From Taxawa tesnikishii (nom. ined.) (taxonomy: Eukaryota; Ascomycota; Dothideomycetes; Dothideales), in assembly GCA_030247885.1 (NCBI GenBank), contig JAPDRO010000009.1:930001-994000 (forward strand): 64,000 nucleotides of DNA. Direction: 5' to 3'. The translations under genes were made by a program, and so were the position numbers. Below the pieces are notes generated by a model that did not search any database, was not told the origin of the DNA, and saw only the letters and a list, made by a program, of their open reading frames with translations. Below are positions 48,364 through 59,138 of this stretch, one piece after another. The number at the start of each line of letters is the position of its first letter. The stretch's first letter is position 1.

Positions 48364-48384
48364 GTATATATATATATATATATT
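48364..48384 (+). repeat. (TA)n microsatellite in 3' flank of sugar transporter
   Basis: Alternating TA run of about 20 bp, 40 bp after the stop codon. Confidence 0.85.
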
Positions 48385-48514
48385 GGCGAACATGAGGACG
48401 ATTTCCATCCCAAAATACACATGTCTCACTTGTGAACCCCCTTAAGAGTAAACATGACAATCCCTAAACCATGACACCTCGTCCAAACTTTCGACCATAC
48501 ATGCGTCCCTCCAA

Positions 48515-48773
48515 CTAACATCCTCCTCCTCCTCCTCCTCCACCGCTCGATGCACCAGCCGAAGAGGCCGCAGCTGCGCCTACCGGTAATCGTTAGCAAA
48601 AGCCCGCCCGCCCACTGATACTCTCATGCACAGTGAGACCTACCGATAGCCGCGTTCGCGTTTCCGCGACGACGACGAGACCGACGTGCGTGGTGGTCGT
48701 TGCCATCCTGATACGCCGCAGCAGTAGTCTTCGGATGTCCTTCGCCGTCCATGCTGCTCATGCAGGAACCCAT
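48515..48773 (-). CDS. small putatively myristoylated/palmitoylated protein (MGSCMSS...GC)
   Basis: 64-aa product from two exons, 48773-48644 and 48579-48515, joined across a 64-nt intron (GTAGGT, branch GCTAAC, GGTAG) in correct phase. It starts MGSCMSSMDG: Gly2 with Ser/Cys nearby is a textbook N-myristoylation site with a neighbouring palmitoylation Cys. The middle is polar and basic (HHARRSRRRRGNANAAIG). It ends in an Ala/Ser/Gly run, six GGA-coded Gly and a final Cys before TAG. No domain family recognised. A tiny peripheral membrane protein at the inner plasma membrane is the likely reading. The frame is unbroken and the splice sites are strong. It lies tail to tail with the sugar transporter. 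Confidence 0.65.
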
Positions 48774-49337
48774 GGTTTTCTCTACGTCGCTATCAGGAAC
48801 GAGCGATAGGGCTGTGTTTGTATGATAGAAGCGTCCGGAGTTTTTGCGGTCGATGTCTCGCGGGTCTGGGTAAGTCGGGTTGCGATTGCAGTGTGTTAAC
48901 GGGGGATGGGGATTGCACTGGAGGAGGAGGAAAGGAGCCGTTTTTGGATACATATATATGCCATGGCTGTTGAACCCCCTCGTATGGTTGGCAAGGCGCA
49001 GCAGCAGTTCCTATGTACTCTCCGCCCCGTGTATACATCATGTGCATTGTACGTACGGGGGTAGCTTCATGCTATCTGGGGAAGGATCAGGCTAAGTCTC
49101 GTATGGATCGGATCGGCAGACGAAAGCGGTGGCGATCTGCACCAGGATTCATTCAGCCCCCAACGCCGTCTTCGTGCCTCAGGCAGACAAATCTTTAACA
49201 CTTTCTTGGTTTTGCATGTCCCCTGCTCGAACAGAGAGCGTGCATGTACACAAACGGAAGGTTCGTGCTATACGTATGCAAACTTAGGAAGGAAACATCT
49301 AGTTCCCTTTGCTCGAAGACGCGTCGTTTCACCACGA
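48774..49337. other. intergenic region
   Basis: Promoter side of the small acylated protein gene and 3' flank of the M20 gene. TA-rich patch near 48950. Nothing else recognised. Confidence 0.4.
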
Positions 49338-51070
49338 TCAATCACTAACATGATCCCCCATCAAGCCCTTCTTCATGTCCTCAAACTCCTTCTTGACCTC
49401 CTTCAACAGTTTCTCGTCCGTCAACACATCCACCGCCGTCGCTGCCAATGCCTTCCCCACCCTCATAGCCAACGCATGCGCCTCTTCCGTCCTCGCCGCC
49501 TGAGCAAAATCCGGCGTATGTGGCCCTCCCAACTGCTCACCCCCTTCCCTTCACTCCTGATCCAGAACCCCGCACTGAGGCTCGGCATCGCGTAACTGAC
49601 GTTACCTTGATCGGTACTCGCCGCCGTCGTGGCATTGACGGCGTCCTGCTCCGGGGTCGGTATATCGCCGCCCAAGCGGTTGAAGTGGCGGCGATAGCTG
49701 GCTCCGAGGGCGCGGTTGGGCACATGGTCGTCGTACGAACCTTGGTACGTGACTTTGAGCTTTGCGCCGGTGGCCGTGGCGCCCGCGGCGAAGCAGGCGT
49801 CGACGCGCGTTTTCAGCGCCTGCACGCGGGCGCGCGTGCGTGAGCGGACGACGAAGTTGCCGGAGGCGTAGGCGTGGATGATGTTGGGTTTGATGCCCCC
49901 GTGGGTGATTTGACCTATGGCGAGGTTAGCCGGGGGACCGGATAGAGTGGTGTTGCCATGAAGGGAGCGTGGAACGCTTACCTTGAATGATGTCGCCTGG
50001 CTGCGTCTGCTGCCTTAACACGGATATGGCGTTGTAAGCTGTGATGAGGGCGTCGAGAGCGTTGATCTGGATCCGCTGTAAGCTTTGGCTGTTCGAGGGT
50101 CTACTGCCAAAAGCATGGCAAACGTACACCTTCCCATGGTGCAGCAGCGGCGTGAGCTTCCTTGCCGAAATACTCGACTTTGAAAGCGATGAACGCCGCT
50201 GTGCGCATAAGAGCCGCATCTGCAGTGATCCCAGGGTGTGATATCAGGTTAATGTCCACTTGGTGGTCCTTGTACGCGCCGGCTTTGAGAAGCTTGATCT
50301 TGCCTCCTCCGCCTAAGAGCAGTCAGAAATGGCTGTAGCTTAGAGCAAAGTACGCGTTTTTGGAGCGCTTATAAGTCGACACATGAGCCTTTGCAAACAA
50401 CCATACTTTGGTAGCTAAGACGGAGTAATGAAGGACCCGCAATGAAGACCTACCTTCTTCCGCCGGGGTACCGTAGAGAATAACCTTTCCCGAAAGCCTT
50501 GACTCTTCCATCACAGCTTTCGTGGCAAGTGCACCGGACAGCGATGCCATAGCGATGAGGTTGTGCCCGCACGCATGTCCAATGCCGGGCAAGGCATCTA
50601 CACCGCAATCAAACAACTCGTCAGTGATGATCGCACGCTCGACCCAAGCATGATCAACTTGCCATATTCCGCATTGAAGCTCACAACCGGGCCTCCTCTC
50701 CCTGTGTCAAAGACGGCAACAAATGCAGTCTCGATCCCATATGCATGAGGAGTGACGTGCCAGCCCTTCTGCGTCGACAGGAACTCGGTGAGGGTGCGGT
50801 GAGCGCGGTGTTCGCGATAGCTTCAATATGGTCACCAACAGCTTCAACATGGCGAGGTCACCGGCGAATTGTTTTCTGCCTGGATGGAACGCACCCGAGC
50901 TCTGGATGATCATGTATATCGAGACTAACAGGACGGAGGACGGGACTCAATTTATCAATGACGGCGGAGATGGAAGAGAGGTAATCGGAAGAAGCTTGTG
51001 CTTCTTCAACGGAAGAGTCGAAGGTCATGTCGACATCTACGAGAACAAAGCCATCGACTTCGCCCGCCAT
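49338..51070 (-). CDS. M20 family amidohydrolase (PM20D2/aminoacylase-like)
   Basis: Zinc-dependent hydrolase of amide or dipeptide bonds, about 441 aa, cytosolic. ATG at 51070 (MAGEVDGFVLVDVDM). Exons: 51070-50895, 50820-50663, 50597-50454, 50312-50128, 50066-49982 and 49914-49338. Intron 2 (50662-50598) begins GC (GCAAGT) rather than GT; splicing it restores FNAEYDALPGIGHACGHN, the metal-binding centre with His, Asp and His. Then come LYGTPAEEG (Glu-Glu catalytic pair), HAAAAPWEGINALDAL (dimerisation domain) and a last part SEGKG...LGGPHTPDFAQAARTEEAHA. The final exon steps frame once at a G5 run near 49540-49544, as if one base were missing. Substrate unknown; the PM20D2 group trims abnormal dipeptides. 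Confidence 0.88.
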
Positions 51071-51329
51071 GTGAGGCAAGAGGTCTTGTTGTTTTCCAAC
51101 CTTGAGGAGGTGCTGTCGGTAATGGCTGAGGGTGAAGTTGCCGAGAGGTGGCGGATGCGCTCAAGCAGCCCGCTTCGGCCAAGCTAGACCTATTCTGGCA
51201 GGCATATGCCCGTCTATTACATTCTCTATAGCTAGAAGGGGAAATTATATCACTATACAATCCCAGTGTGCTAACGGACAACAACACGGAATACGCAGCC
51301 GAGAGAAAGGTCTACAGTCATGCTATTTC

Positions 51330-54300
51330 CTAACTGTGCCCTTGAGTCGCCCCAGAAACAAGGTGTCCAGCGCTATCAACGATACTGGCGGTACTAGCCC
51401 TTTGCGCGACTCGGTGAACCCATTTGTCCAGAGTAGGATAACTACGTGCGAAGCCTTTGACGTCCTCTTGTCGCTTCCTCGCCAGGAAAGGCCAGTAAAC
51501 ACAGTCGACCGGTCCGAATTCGCTGCCCGCTAGGAACACCTCATCTCCGTCCCCGTCACCGATACTCTCATATACACTACGCAATGAGTCCTCTAGGTTC
51601 TCCATTGTGTTGCTGTGAGACCTTGTCTTCTGCACGGAATTCGACGTCAGCATCTCAAATTCACACGCCAACTGCGTTTGCGCCGAAGGGCTCCCACTGT
51701 GGAACCGGCGTAAATACAAAAGGATAGGCACAAGACGTTCGACTTGAGTATGAAGACGATCCGTGTCGCGGAAACAGAGCTTCCGTCTCGAGGACCGTCC
51801 GTGTGTTTCCTGCTTAGCCGGAGAGTCGACCACAACAACATTCGTACCGAGGTGCGCCAGATACATCCTGACGCTGATGTTGTCCAGCTCGTCACTGGAT
51901 AGGAACAGCATGCGCGGTTCTTCTTCATGCAGCGTTGTCTTGAGATGCAAGACGTCGAATCCAGCACCATACGTAGCCGACCCGTCGAACGTCGTGCTCT
52001 GGTTCTCGATACCGAACGCCTTAATGATTTTCTCGCTCTCCGCTTCCACACCATTGATGCTTGCCCGCGCGTCTTCTTTGCGCCTGGCGACAGCTCCTGG
52101 CCCCAAATCAGGCGTGAATCGGACGATAAGAACGTGCCGATGTTGCGGAACGTTAACGAGATGCGCATTCCTCCGTAGGCGAGTTCGGCGGCAGCGCGTT
52201 CAGAGGTAAGACGCTTGTCTGGGTTGATACCGTGAAGCCAGGTCTCATTCGTCTTCAAACCCATGATGAAAATGCTGTTGTGAGGCATGAGTATACGTTG
52301 AGTTGACCGGGAGCGAGCCAGATCGTCCCCTCGTAGCACATCGAAAGATCCGTCCGTTGGTGGTTTGTCTTGCTTGGAATCACCAGACACGGTAGTAGTG
52401 GGTGCAGTGCGTTTTGTACGTAGCCGCATCGTCCGCTGCGCCCCGAACGATGCGTTGACAATTTTGCTACCAGAGACGATGTCCAGCGTCTTATCCGAAT
52501 GCTCCGAGATGTGGTCATGTCCACTGCGATACAACTGGATCAACACATGGTTGAGAGGATGCCCAACTTTCTTCTCTGCTTCCCTCTTGACCTTAAGGAC
52601 GCTCGGGCTCCAGTGCAGCAGTGGCAAAGACTGATCAGATGGATGCCGATAGACAGGCATGCTACCATCGTACGGGTCAATGACACCCTGGCAGCACACC
52701 AGACGAGGTACCTCCCCTGCGGCATGATACATGCGCTGCCACTGAACCTCGCTGTATAGCTGGTCGAAGATGAGATCGGATAATGGCGCCGGCAAGAGAT
52801 CATAGATCATATAGGAATCACCAGCGCCGATCGTTTCATCTGGACCTACAGTGGGGCTTGCTTCCCAAGCGCGTTTTTCTTGGTGCTCGGAGTGTGAGGT
52901 GAACTGCTGTTCACGGAGCTTGAGGGAATTAGCGAGCTGTTGTCGGAAGGTTTCTCTTTCGTTAACGGATGAGCTGTGTGCGAGCTATCCATTATGATCG
53001 ATCCCGACGTTCCAGTCTTTTGCTCCACACTGTTTTCGTCCCCCATCGTGCTCTTGTACTCTATGCCATGTATTTTCGACGCAGAGTGGTTTTTGAAGGT
53101 AGAGTTAGATTGTTGCACAGGCTCTGCGCTTAGGGAATCTAGCGACGCTTCCTCGGTTGAGACTGATGCGGGTCCTCCTCTCGATGACGCTTCCTTGTCG
53201 AGAGTCACGCTTGCTGCATCCGACCTTGTGACTGGTCGCTCGACGAAGTTGCCTCTGCGGCTTGATAGACTCGCCGTTCTTGAGCCACTGTTGACATCAT
53301 GGCCGACGTGGTCTGCAAGTCCAACCTCCTGAGATTCTGAATGCTCAGCGGAAGAAGCGCGCTCGAGGCTGTCTGCGGTTGCTGCTGTAGCGGTCGCACG
53401 CTCATTTAGCGTCAAGTAATTGAAGAGGCCACGCATGTCTGGAGCAAGGGAAGGTTGACGTACGGAGTTGAGTTCCTCTTCGAGATCAGAATCCGCATCT
53501 GGCCCTCTATCGATATCATCCTCTGGCTCAAGGTCACCAAGTCCCCCACGGAGCCTTGATAGAGTTTGGTCCTTGGTGGTCATATATGCCCCCATGACCT
53601 CGATCATCTGCTTCACGGCCTCGTCGTGCCTCTCCTGCTTTCGGTATCCCAAACAATCCTCAATGATGTTGAGTGTCAGGCCATGTCGGGCAGCATCCAT
53701 GCATGTGGCATACACTGACAGATTTGTGTTGCAACCACAGATGTAGACTTCGGTGATGAGCTTGGCGCGAAGTGTCAGCAACAGGTTGGTAGACTGGAAT
53801 GCTGAGTAGTAAGACTTGGTCTTTTGAATGTCCTTTGCCGGGTCGATGAGATCGGCGATTTCGGAAGCGTATTCGGCCCCTCGTGTGCCTGGTATACAAC
53901 ATGGCTCTCTGTCAGCAGTCCGGGTGAGAAACTCTTCCACGTCTGGTGAGTCTGATGGCGGCGCTGGTGCGCCCCTTCTTCCAGATCCGGATGCCTCGCC
54001 AGTGCTTCCTGTAAAGGTTGGAGCGCCGTGCAGCCCGGGCAGATCTACCAGGATTAGACACGTCAGTTGAGGAGTCCGATCGTCCAGCGGTATTTTCTCT
54101 CTCGCCCCGCCTGGCCTCCTCTTGCTCCTGCCTTGATGGCATCGCCCTGCCAGTAACAACATCGCATCCGTTGACATTTGGCTGGTTGACTAGTCGGTTC
54201 TCCTTGTATTCCGTACGGACCCAGACAATGTCTCCATGCTCACGGAAAGCCGGTACGAGCTCTCTGATCCTGTCCAAGTAACCGTTTGTGTTGCTGACCG

Positions 54301-54412
54301 GCAACTTGCCGTCCGGTTCGGTGAAGTCCTTTTGTAGACCAAGTACAAGAAGAGCTTGCCGCGTCTGCAACTGAGTTTGTCTTGACGAGAGAAGGGCAAG
54401 CAGCGAAGACAT
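51330..54412 (-). CDS. fusion: isochorismatase-like hydrolase / AlkB-like 2OG-Fe(II) dioxygenase / GST-like domain
   Basis: One long gene read across frames, roughly 1,000 aa. ATG 54412. Domain 1, isochorismatase-like: ALLVLGLQKDF (catalytic Asp), REPCCIPGTRG, YSAF and VYICGCNTNLSVYATCMDAA (catalytic Cys). Then a ~270-residue Ser/Thr/Glu-rich linker. Domain 2, AlkB-like, from about 52860: GPDETIGAGDSYMIYDLLP, LIQLYRSGHDHISEHSDKT (HxD iron ligands), WLHGINPDKR (second His) and MRISLTFRNIGTF (2OG-binding Arg). Domain 3: MLFLSSDELDNISVRMYLAH, then FLAGSEFGPVDCVYWPFLAR, a GST C-domain-like pattern. Frame steps near 52862 and 52100 have the missing-base sign. A change of opposite sign near 54045 may be an intron (TCTAATCCTGGTAG) and is unresolved. 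Role unknown; oxidative demethylation or small-molecule processing is inference. Confidence 0.8.
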
Positions 54413-56215
54413 GATGTTGACGTGTCAATGGCCTACGACTGCGACGAAGCTACCGGTAGGTGGACGTTGGTTACACCGTAGCGGGACGGCACGCGGTACA
54501 CAAGCAAGCAAACAAGTGGGGTATTTCTTCTAAGCGACGAGAAGGTGTGCGCGTGCGGAGGGGAGAGAGCAGATGAACTGATAGGGAGAGCAGACGTAGC
54601 GGTAGGAATAGGTGTGTAGTAGCCCGTAGGCAGCGTGTGGTGATTACATGTGTGTTGCTGCAAACCCAGGGCGGTGGTCCTTCCAATCAAATCATGACAG
54701 TATGGAGATACTCAACCGCAGGTAATGGAACGCGTTCTCGACGGGGGATTCTTGGATGGATCCGAGGCAGACCGTGTTGCTTGGGATGTTTCGCAAAAGT
54801 CGAATCACAATGCGGCGTTGTGTCACTCTACCGCCGCGTTGGAAATGGGAGTAATTGGAATACTCACCTTCCCCCAAGCCAAAAAGTTGCAGGTCGAAGA
54901 CAATCCAAGACGGAAGTGCGTACCGGCGCCTGTGCTTTGCTTTGCGTTTCGCGCACGTACCGAGCCGGCTAGGGCAGCGCCGTTCTCGAACAACGCAACG
55001 GGCTTGTCCGAGAGACGAGTGGAAGTGCCAAATTGCAATTGCAAGCAGATATGCCTAGATGCATAACAGGCATGGTTGCTGCGTGCAGTACGTTGCTCGC
55101 AGGCTGTTGCCACTGCAGTGACACTAAGGGGATCTGCCGGCCAAGCACGATCGACCGCCCTACAACGCTCATTTGTCAATCCGTCTTCCACCCTTGCACC
55201 CGCCCTTCATCGCGCGTATGTACACACGGATACAAGCGGTCTGTAGTGGCTAGCGCATGCGCGTCTAGCAAGCCGCATATACGGAGCCATGGAACGCTGC
55301 TCTAGCCGCCGCGGTCGCACGATGCTCTCGACCACCACTATATTCAAATCGCTGCTGCTCGTATACATAGCCCTTGCTGCAGTATATTTGAATTTCTTCA
55401 TGTCTGGGAACCTTTGTGCTGCTTTGCTCCTTTCGCACCTCGTCCCCAACATGACGATCCCGCGGCAACACGCAAGGACCGTCAGACGCCGCCCGATCTT
55501 GTACCTCCGGCGAAACCCGAGCTGCATGGAAGACCCGTCTGCGCCTCGAGATGCCAGATGATATCGCTTGCTGCCGACATCACGACACCCGGCCCATCAA
55601 GGGATAGCGATCCTTCAGCGCCAACCACCTGCGCAATCCGGAAGGTGGATGAACGTGCCGACCTAGTGGAGTATTGCTCTCCCCAAGCACGTATTGACAT
55701 GGATGGTGCACCGCAGAATGTCGTCTGCATATGTCATGTCCCTTGTGGATGTTGCATCTTGACTTGGTCGTGCGCCAGACGACTGGGGATGGCGAGTCAA
55801 GGGAAATGTTGTGGGCGTGTGCGGTCAGCGTCTAGATCGCAGCTTGACAGCCTGTCCCGGAAAACCATCTCGGAAGCACGACGTAGACGCCCTCCTCCGA
55901 ACCCGGTCTCGGAAACACAACTAGCCTTTTGCCGATACAGGATAGAGGCAGGAGCAACTGTTTCCCCTTGTCCAAGCGTCCTGCCGGCGTTGCAGTAGAT
56001 GGCATGTCATCTAACATGCCACGTGGATGATCTGCTGCAAGCGCCACAGTTGTCCGAACAGAGATGGCGTATGCAGCACTTCTTAACACACTGCATATTA
56101 ATATACCACGTGCCAGAACGTACCTACATCACCGATAACGCGTCCGAGCACAGAACTCCAGACATCTACGTGAGACGACGATAATTTGACGGCCCGGCTC
56201 GCTTGTCTACAGCTG
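54413..56215. other. intergenic region
   Basis: No convincing gene on either strand. Many short overlapping open frames without domain signal. Should contain the fusion-gene promoter near 54413-54700. Confidence 0.4.
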
Positions 56216-56680
56216 CTAAACAGTCGGCCGAATACACGGGGCATGCTCTGCTGTCAACCGGGAAGCGGAAATACTCCTTCCCCTCACTAGTGCATGAAGC
56301 GGTCGGCCGCAGTGTAAAATATAGTTTGTGTAAGTCGTGTCGGACAATTCAAGGGTATTCATGATGGACGCAATTTCATATGCTTGTAGGTATGTCTCTC
56401 GCAGCTCTTTCCTTCTCCAACTTCCCCACCGCATTTCTCCAATCGCAGATCTCTCGACTAAAACTTCTGAAGGCTCAGCGAGTCGGTCCCAAATGACATT
56501 GCACCAACTCTCGAACACGCCGTTGGGGTTTGTCCAACTCATTACATCAACCCATCCATCACATAGTCGCCGCCAGACAGTGTCGGTGGATTGTCGCAGG
56601 GTAAAGGGTGTCAACAAATGCATTGCCCTCGAGCCAGTCAACGAATTATGCTCGATGTTCGTGGTGATGTTCATCTTCAT
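56216..56680 (-). CDS. hypothetical protein or gene remnant
   Basis: Open frame of up to 154 codons with protein-like content, not recognised. It reads FTLRQSTDTVWRRLCDGWVD, then SWTNPNGVFESWCNVIWDRL, GEMRWGSWRRKELRETYLQA and YEIASIMNTLELSD. Trp-rich helices and balanced composition look more like a real fungal fold than an antisense shadow, and nothing stronger lies opposite. The start is unclear and the gene may be truncated. No neighbour suggests a role. Confidence 0.35.
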   Translation of the reverse strand: MKMNITTNIEHNSLTGSRAMHLLTPFTLRQSTDTVWRRLCDGWVDVMSWTNPNGVFESWCNVIWDRLAEPSEVLVERSAIGEMRWGSWRRKELRETYLQAYEIASIMNTLELSDTTYTNYILHCGRPLHALVRGRSISASRLTAEHAPCIRPTV

Positions 56681-56928
56681 TGGAGTGCCTCGGTGAAGTT
56701 ATCGACTCCGGTGAGGGAAGGGAGGGGGGACGCCGAGAGCTTGTGAGGGAAGGACCGTCCTGGATCCGGAGAGTCGGTAGCGATCACGGGTAAACTTCCC
56801 GGTTCCTCACGGTTTGCGTATGTGTGACAAGCCCATGTCCCAAGGATACGACAGCCGTGCAATACTGCAGATGAGAGACTGGTCTAGACTCCTGACACAT
56901 TCAACAGGAGTTGCAGGACTATGGGATC

Positions 56929-58191
56929 TCATGTTCCGAAGAAGCTCGTGATCTTTTTGTCGGCACTTTTTGTTGGAGTCTTTGCCAAAGTACCGTTACT
57001 AGTCGCGCTCCTGGACTTTCGTTCGGTCTTGAGTATCGGTTTCCCCGAGGTCTTCGCTTGTGATGAGGCGGCCAGATCATTGCCAACAGTCTTTTGTGAC
57101 TTGTGCGGAGGGCTGTGGAACGTCTCATCCTCTGCAGGTGCCTCGCGCTTAATCACTGTCTCAAGGTGACCCCTCGGCTCAGGCTCCGACTTGGGCAAGG
57201 GAGCGTTGTCCTCGGTGCTTTCAGGATTCATCTCGGTTTTTCTGCATTCGGCCTCTTCCTTCTTGATCTGCGTACCTTCCTCTTTCAGGTCGTTCTCCAC
57301 CTTTGCCATCATCTTCTCTTCTGAGGCCCCTTTGACCTGCTTCTTCTGGTTGCCGAAAAAGTTGGCGATGTTCTTCTTGTTCTCCTTGCTATCTACAGGG
57401 ACGACAAAGCTTGGACTGTTGTTTCCCACCTTCCCGACGGCTCCGTCTACTGGATAGCACTCCAGCTCGCCCTCGTATGGCTTCAACAAGGATTGCAGTT
57501 CTTTGGACCATTCCGAGCGGCCTGGATCGAGCCAAGTCCTGAGTGCGTCACTCCCGGGTTCCAAAATCACCGGCATTCGGTCGTGCAGGAATCTTAGCTG
57601 CTGGTTCGAGTCGGTGGTGATGATGGTGTATGTGTACAGCTTGTCCTCCTGACCCTCGTACTTCACGCAATCCCACAGCCCCGCAAAGCACATCAGTTGT
57701 CCATCCTTCCTCTTGACAAAATGTGCTATCTTCTCCTTGCCGCCGTTCTTCTTCAGCCATTCATAGAAACCCTCGCAGACAACAACACACCGCTTGCGCT
57801 GCTTCATCGTGTTCCACATACCACCGTTCGTAGCAAGCGAATCGTCGCGGCAATTTATGGTGCGCATGGTGCTGCCATAGTCTGGGGCGCGTTTTGTCCA
57901 GAACGGAATCAGGCCCCATTTCATTCCCTGGATTCTGTATCTTGTCTCCGTAGTAGATACACCATCGATTGAAACGTTGTCTCCCTGGTTTTCCGTCTCG
58001 GCTTGCTTTCCTGCACCGGAGTCTGGCACGTCGGCGCGGTAGACTAGGCCGTGGTAGCCAGGAGCAAAGTTGTAACTCTGGCGGATGGTCCGATCATCGT
58101 CGGGCGGGCAATCATTTGAGGGCATGTGCTCTTCCTGCAGACGTTGGCGGACCGCCGAGGGACGCAGCGACAGCGCATAGCGGCCGCACAT
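56929..58191 (-). CDS. SRAP domain protein (HMCES/YedK family) with C-terminal PIP-like motifs
   Basis: DNA-protein crosslink shield for abasic sites in single-stranded DNA. Intronless, 420 aa, ATG 58191. The start MCGRYAL gives Cys2, the residue that bonds the abasic site. SRAP landmarks: SYNFAPGYHG (Asn), RIQGMKWGLIPFW, TINCRDDS, CVVVCEGFYEWLKK (catalytic Glu), FAGLWD, and LRFLHDRMPVIL (catalytic His). The domain ends near residue 270. A charged tail holds NIANFFGNQKK and the extreme end KKITSFFGT, both shaped like PCNA-interacting (PIP) boxes with paired aromatics. The human homolog also ends in a PIP box. Nuclear, replication-linked. Transcribed away from the PhoD-like gene across a ~950-bp gap. 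No frame break. Confidence 0.92.
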   Translation of the reverse strand: MCGRYALSLRPSAVRQRLQEEHMPSNDCPPDDDRTIRQSYNFAPGYHGLVYRADVPDSGAGKQAETENQGDNVSIDGVSTTETRYRIQGMKWGLIPFWTKRAPDYGSTMRTINCRDDSLATNGGMWNTMKQRKRCVVVCEGFYEWLKKNGGKEKIAHFVKRKDGQLMCFAGLWDCVKYEGQEDKLYTYTIITTDSNQQLRFLHDRMPVILEPGSDALRTWLDPGRSEWSKELQSLLKPYEGELECYPVDGAVGKVGNNSPSFVVPVDSKENKKNIANFFGNQKKQVKGASEEKMMAKVENDLKEEGTQIKKEEAECRKTEMNPESTEDNAPLPKSEPEPRGHLETVIKREAPAEDETFHSPPHKSQKTVGNDLAASSQAKTSGKPILKTERKSRSATSNGTLAKTPTKSADKKITSFFGT

Positions 58192-59138
58192 GTTGGGCTG
58201 TTAGACGTGCAGCGTCTCTGAGATGTGAGGTCTTGAATACTCTGACTAGTATTGGTTGCCTCTGGGAAGACGCGCCGGCTAAACGAGTTGCGATCGCGTG
58301 TGAGACACGGTGACGCAATACACCTACACGTATTTATTGGTACAGACGCGGTCGCGCTAGCCATGTACAACAGATATAACGCCGATAAGAACAGAGGAGC
58401 GACGAACATAAGCACCCGTTTGCTTGTTGACCATTTCGATTTCCCGCACGTCCACTGCGAGAGCATATCTGCACAAGCAGATGGTTACTCCGTGCTCTGG
58501 CAAATGGCTGGATCCGGGATAGACTCAACTCACTCAGCGGGACGAACCTTTTCCGTGCCGCAACGTTTCAGTTTCAGGCAATCTCCACACTTCCAAAGAC
58601 CCTGAAGTCCTCACGCATAACGGTCTTCCTGAGTTCTCGCTACATATATCAAGAGCACGGCTTCTCACTCGGACACCACTTTCTCTTTCTTCTCATCGCT
58701 GGCTGGCGGCCTGTCAATTGCCCTGCTTGACCGCCTAAAGATCGGGCGCCTGCGTGGTCCGGTCGGCTCGGGCCCGCGTAAGCTAACCGTGCACTTGCAG
58801 ATACCAGCCCCCGATTGAGTACAATCAAGTTTTTGTGCCATCCTATGTTAATTTGTTTCCTGCCTGCGCATTACTGTCCCAAAAGCTTGTATATAGCGCC
58901 ATCCAAGCTGTCTTTGTTCGCCGCCGCGTCGCACGTTCCTTAGTCCATCATATTGCCTGTTAAGGAAGTCTGCAGCACCCGTCTAGGAAGCTGTGTAACT
59001 TCTCAAATCTCACACTACTTGCGCTCAACATCTTGACTTAAGCGAACCTTGATTATGCCTACGATTCTCGACAGACATCTCTAACTACACTCTATCATCC
59101 TAATTCTACAGCTGCCGCCTTTGGCCCTGAGGCCCCTG
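58192..59138. other. divergent promoter region between SRAP and PhoD-like genes
   Basis: No gene seen. The leader before 59139 is rich in CT and CA stretches. It probably holds both promoters. Confidence 0.45.

Noticed and set aside
54823-55191. 122-codon minus-strand frame
   Set aside because: No domain, biased composition and competing frames of equal length. Not supportable as a gene.
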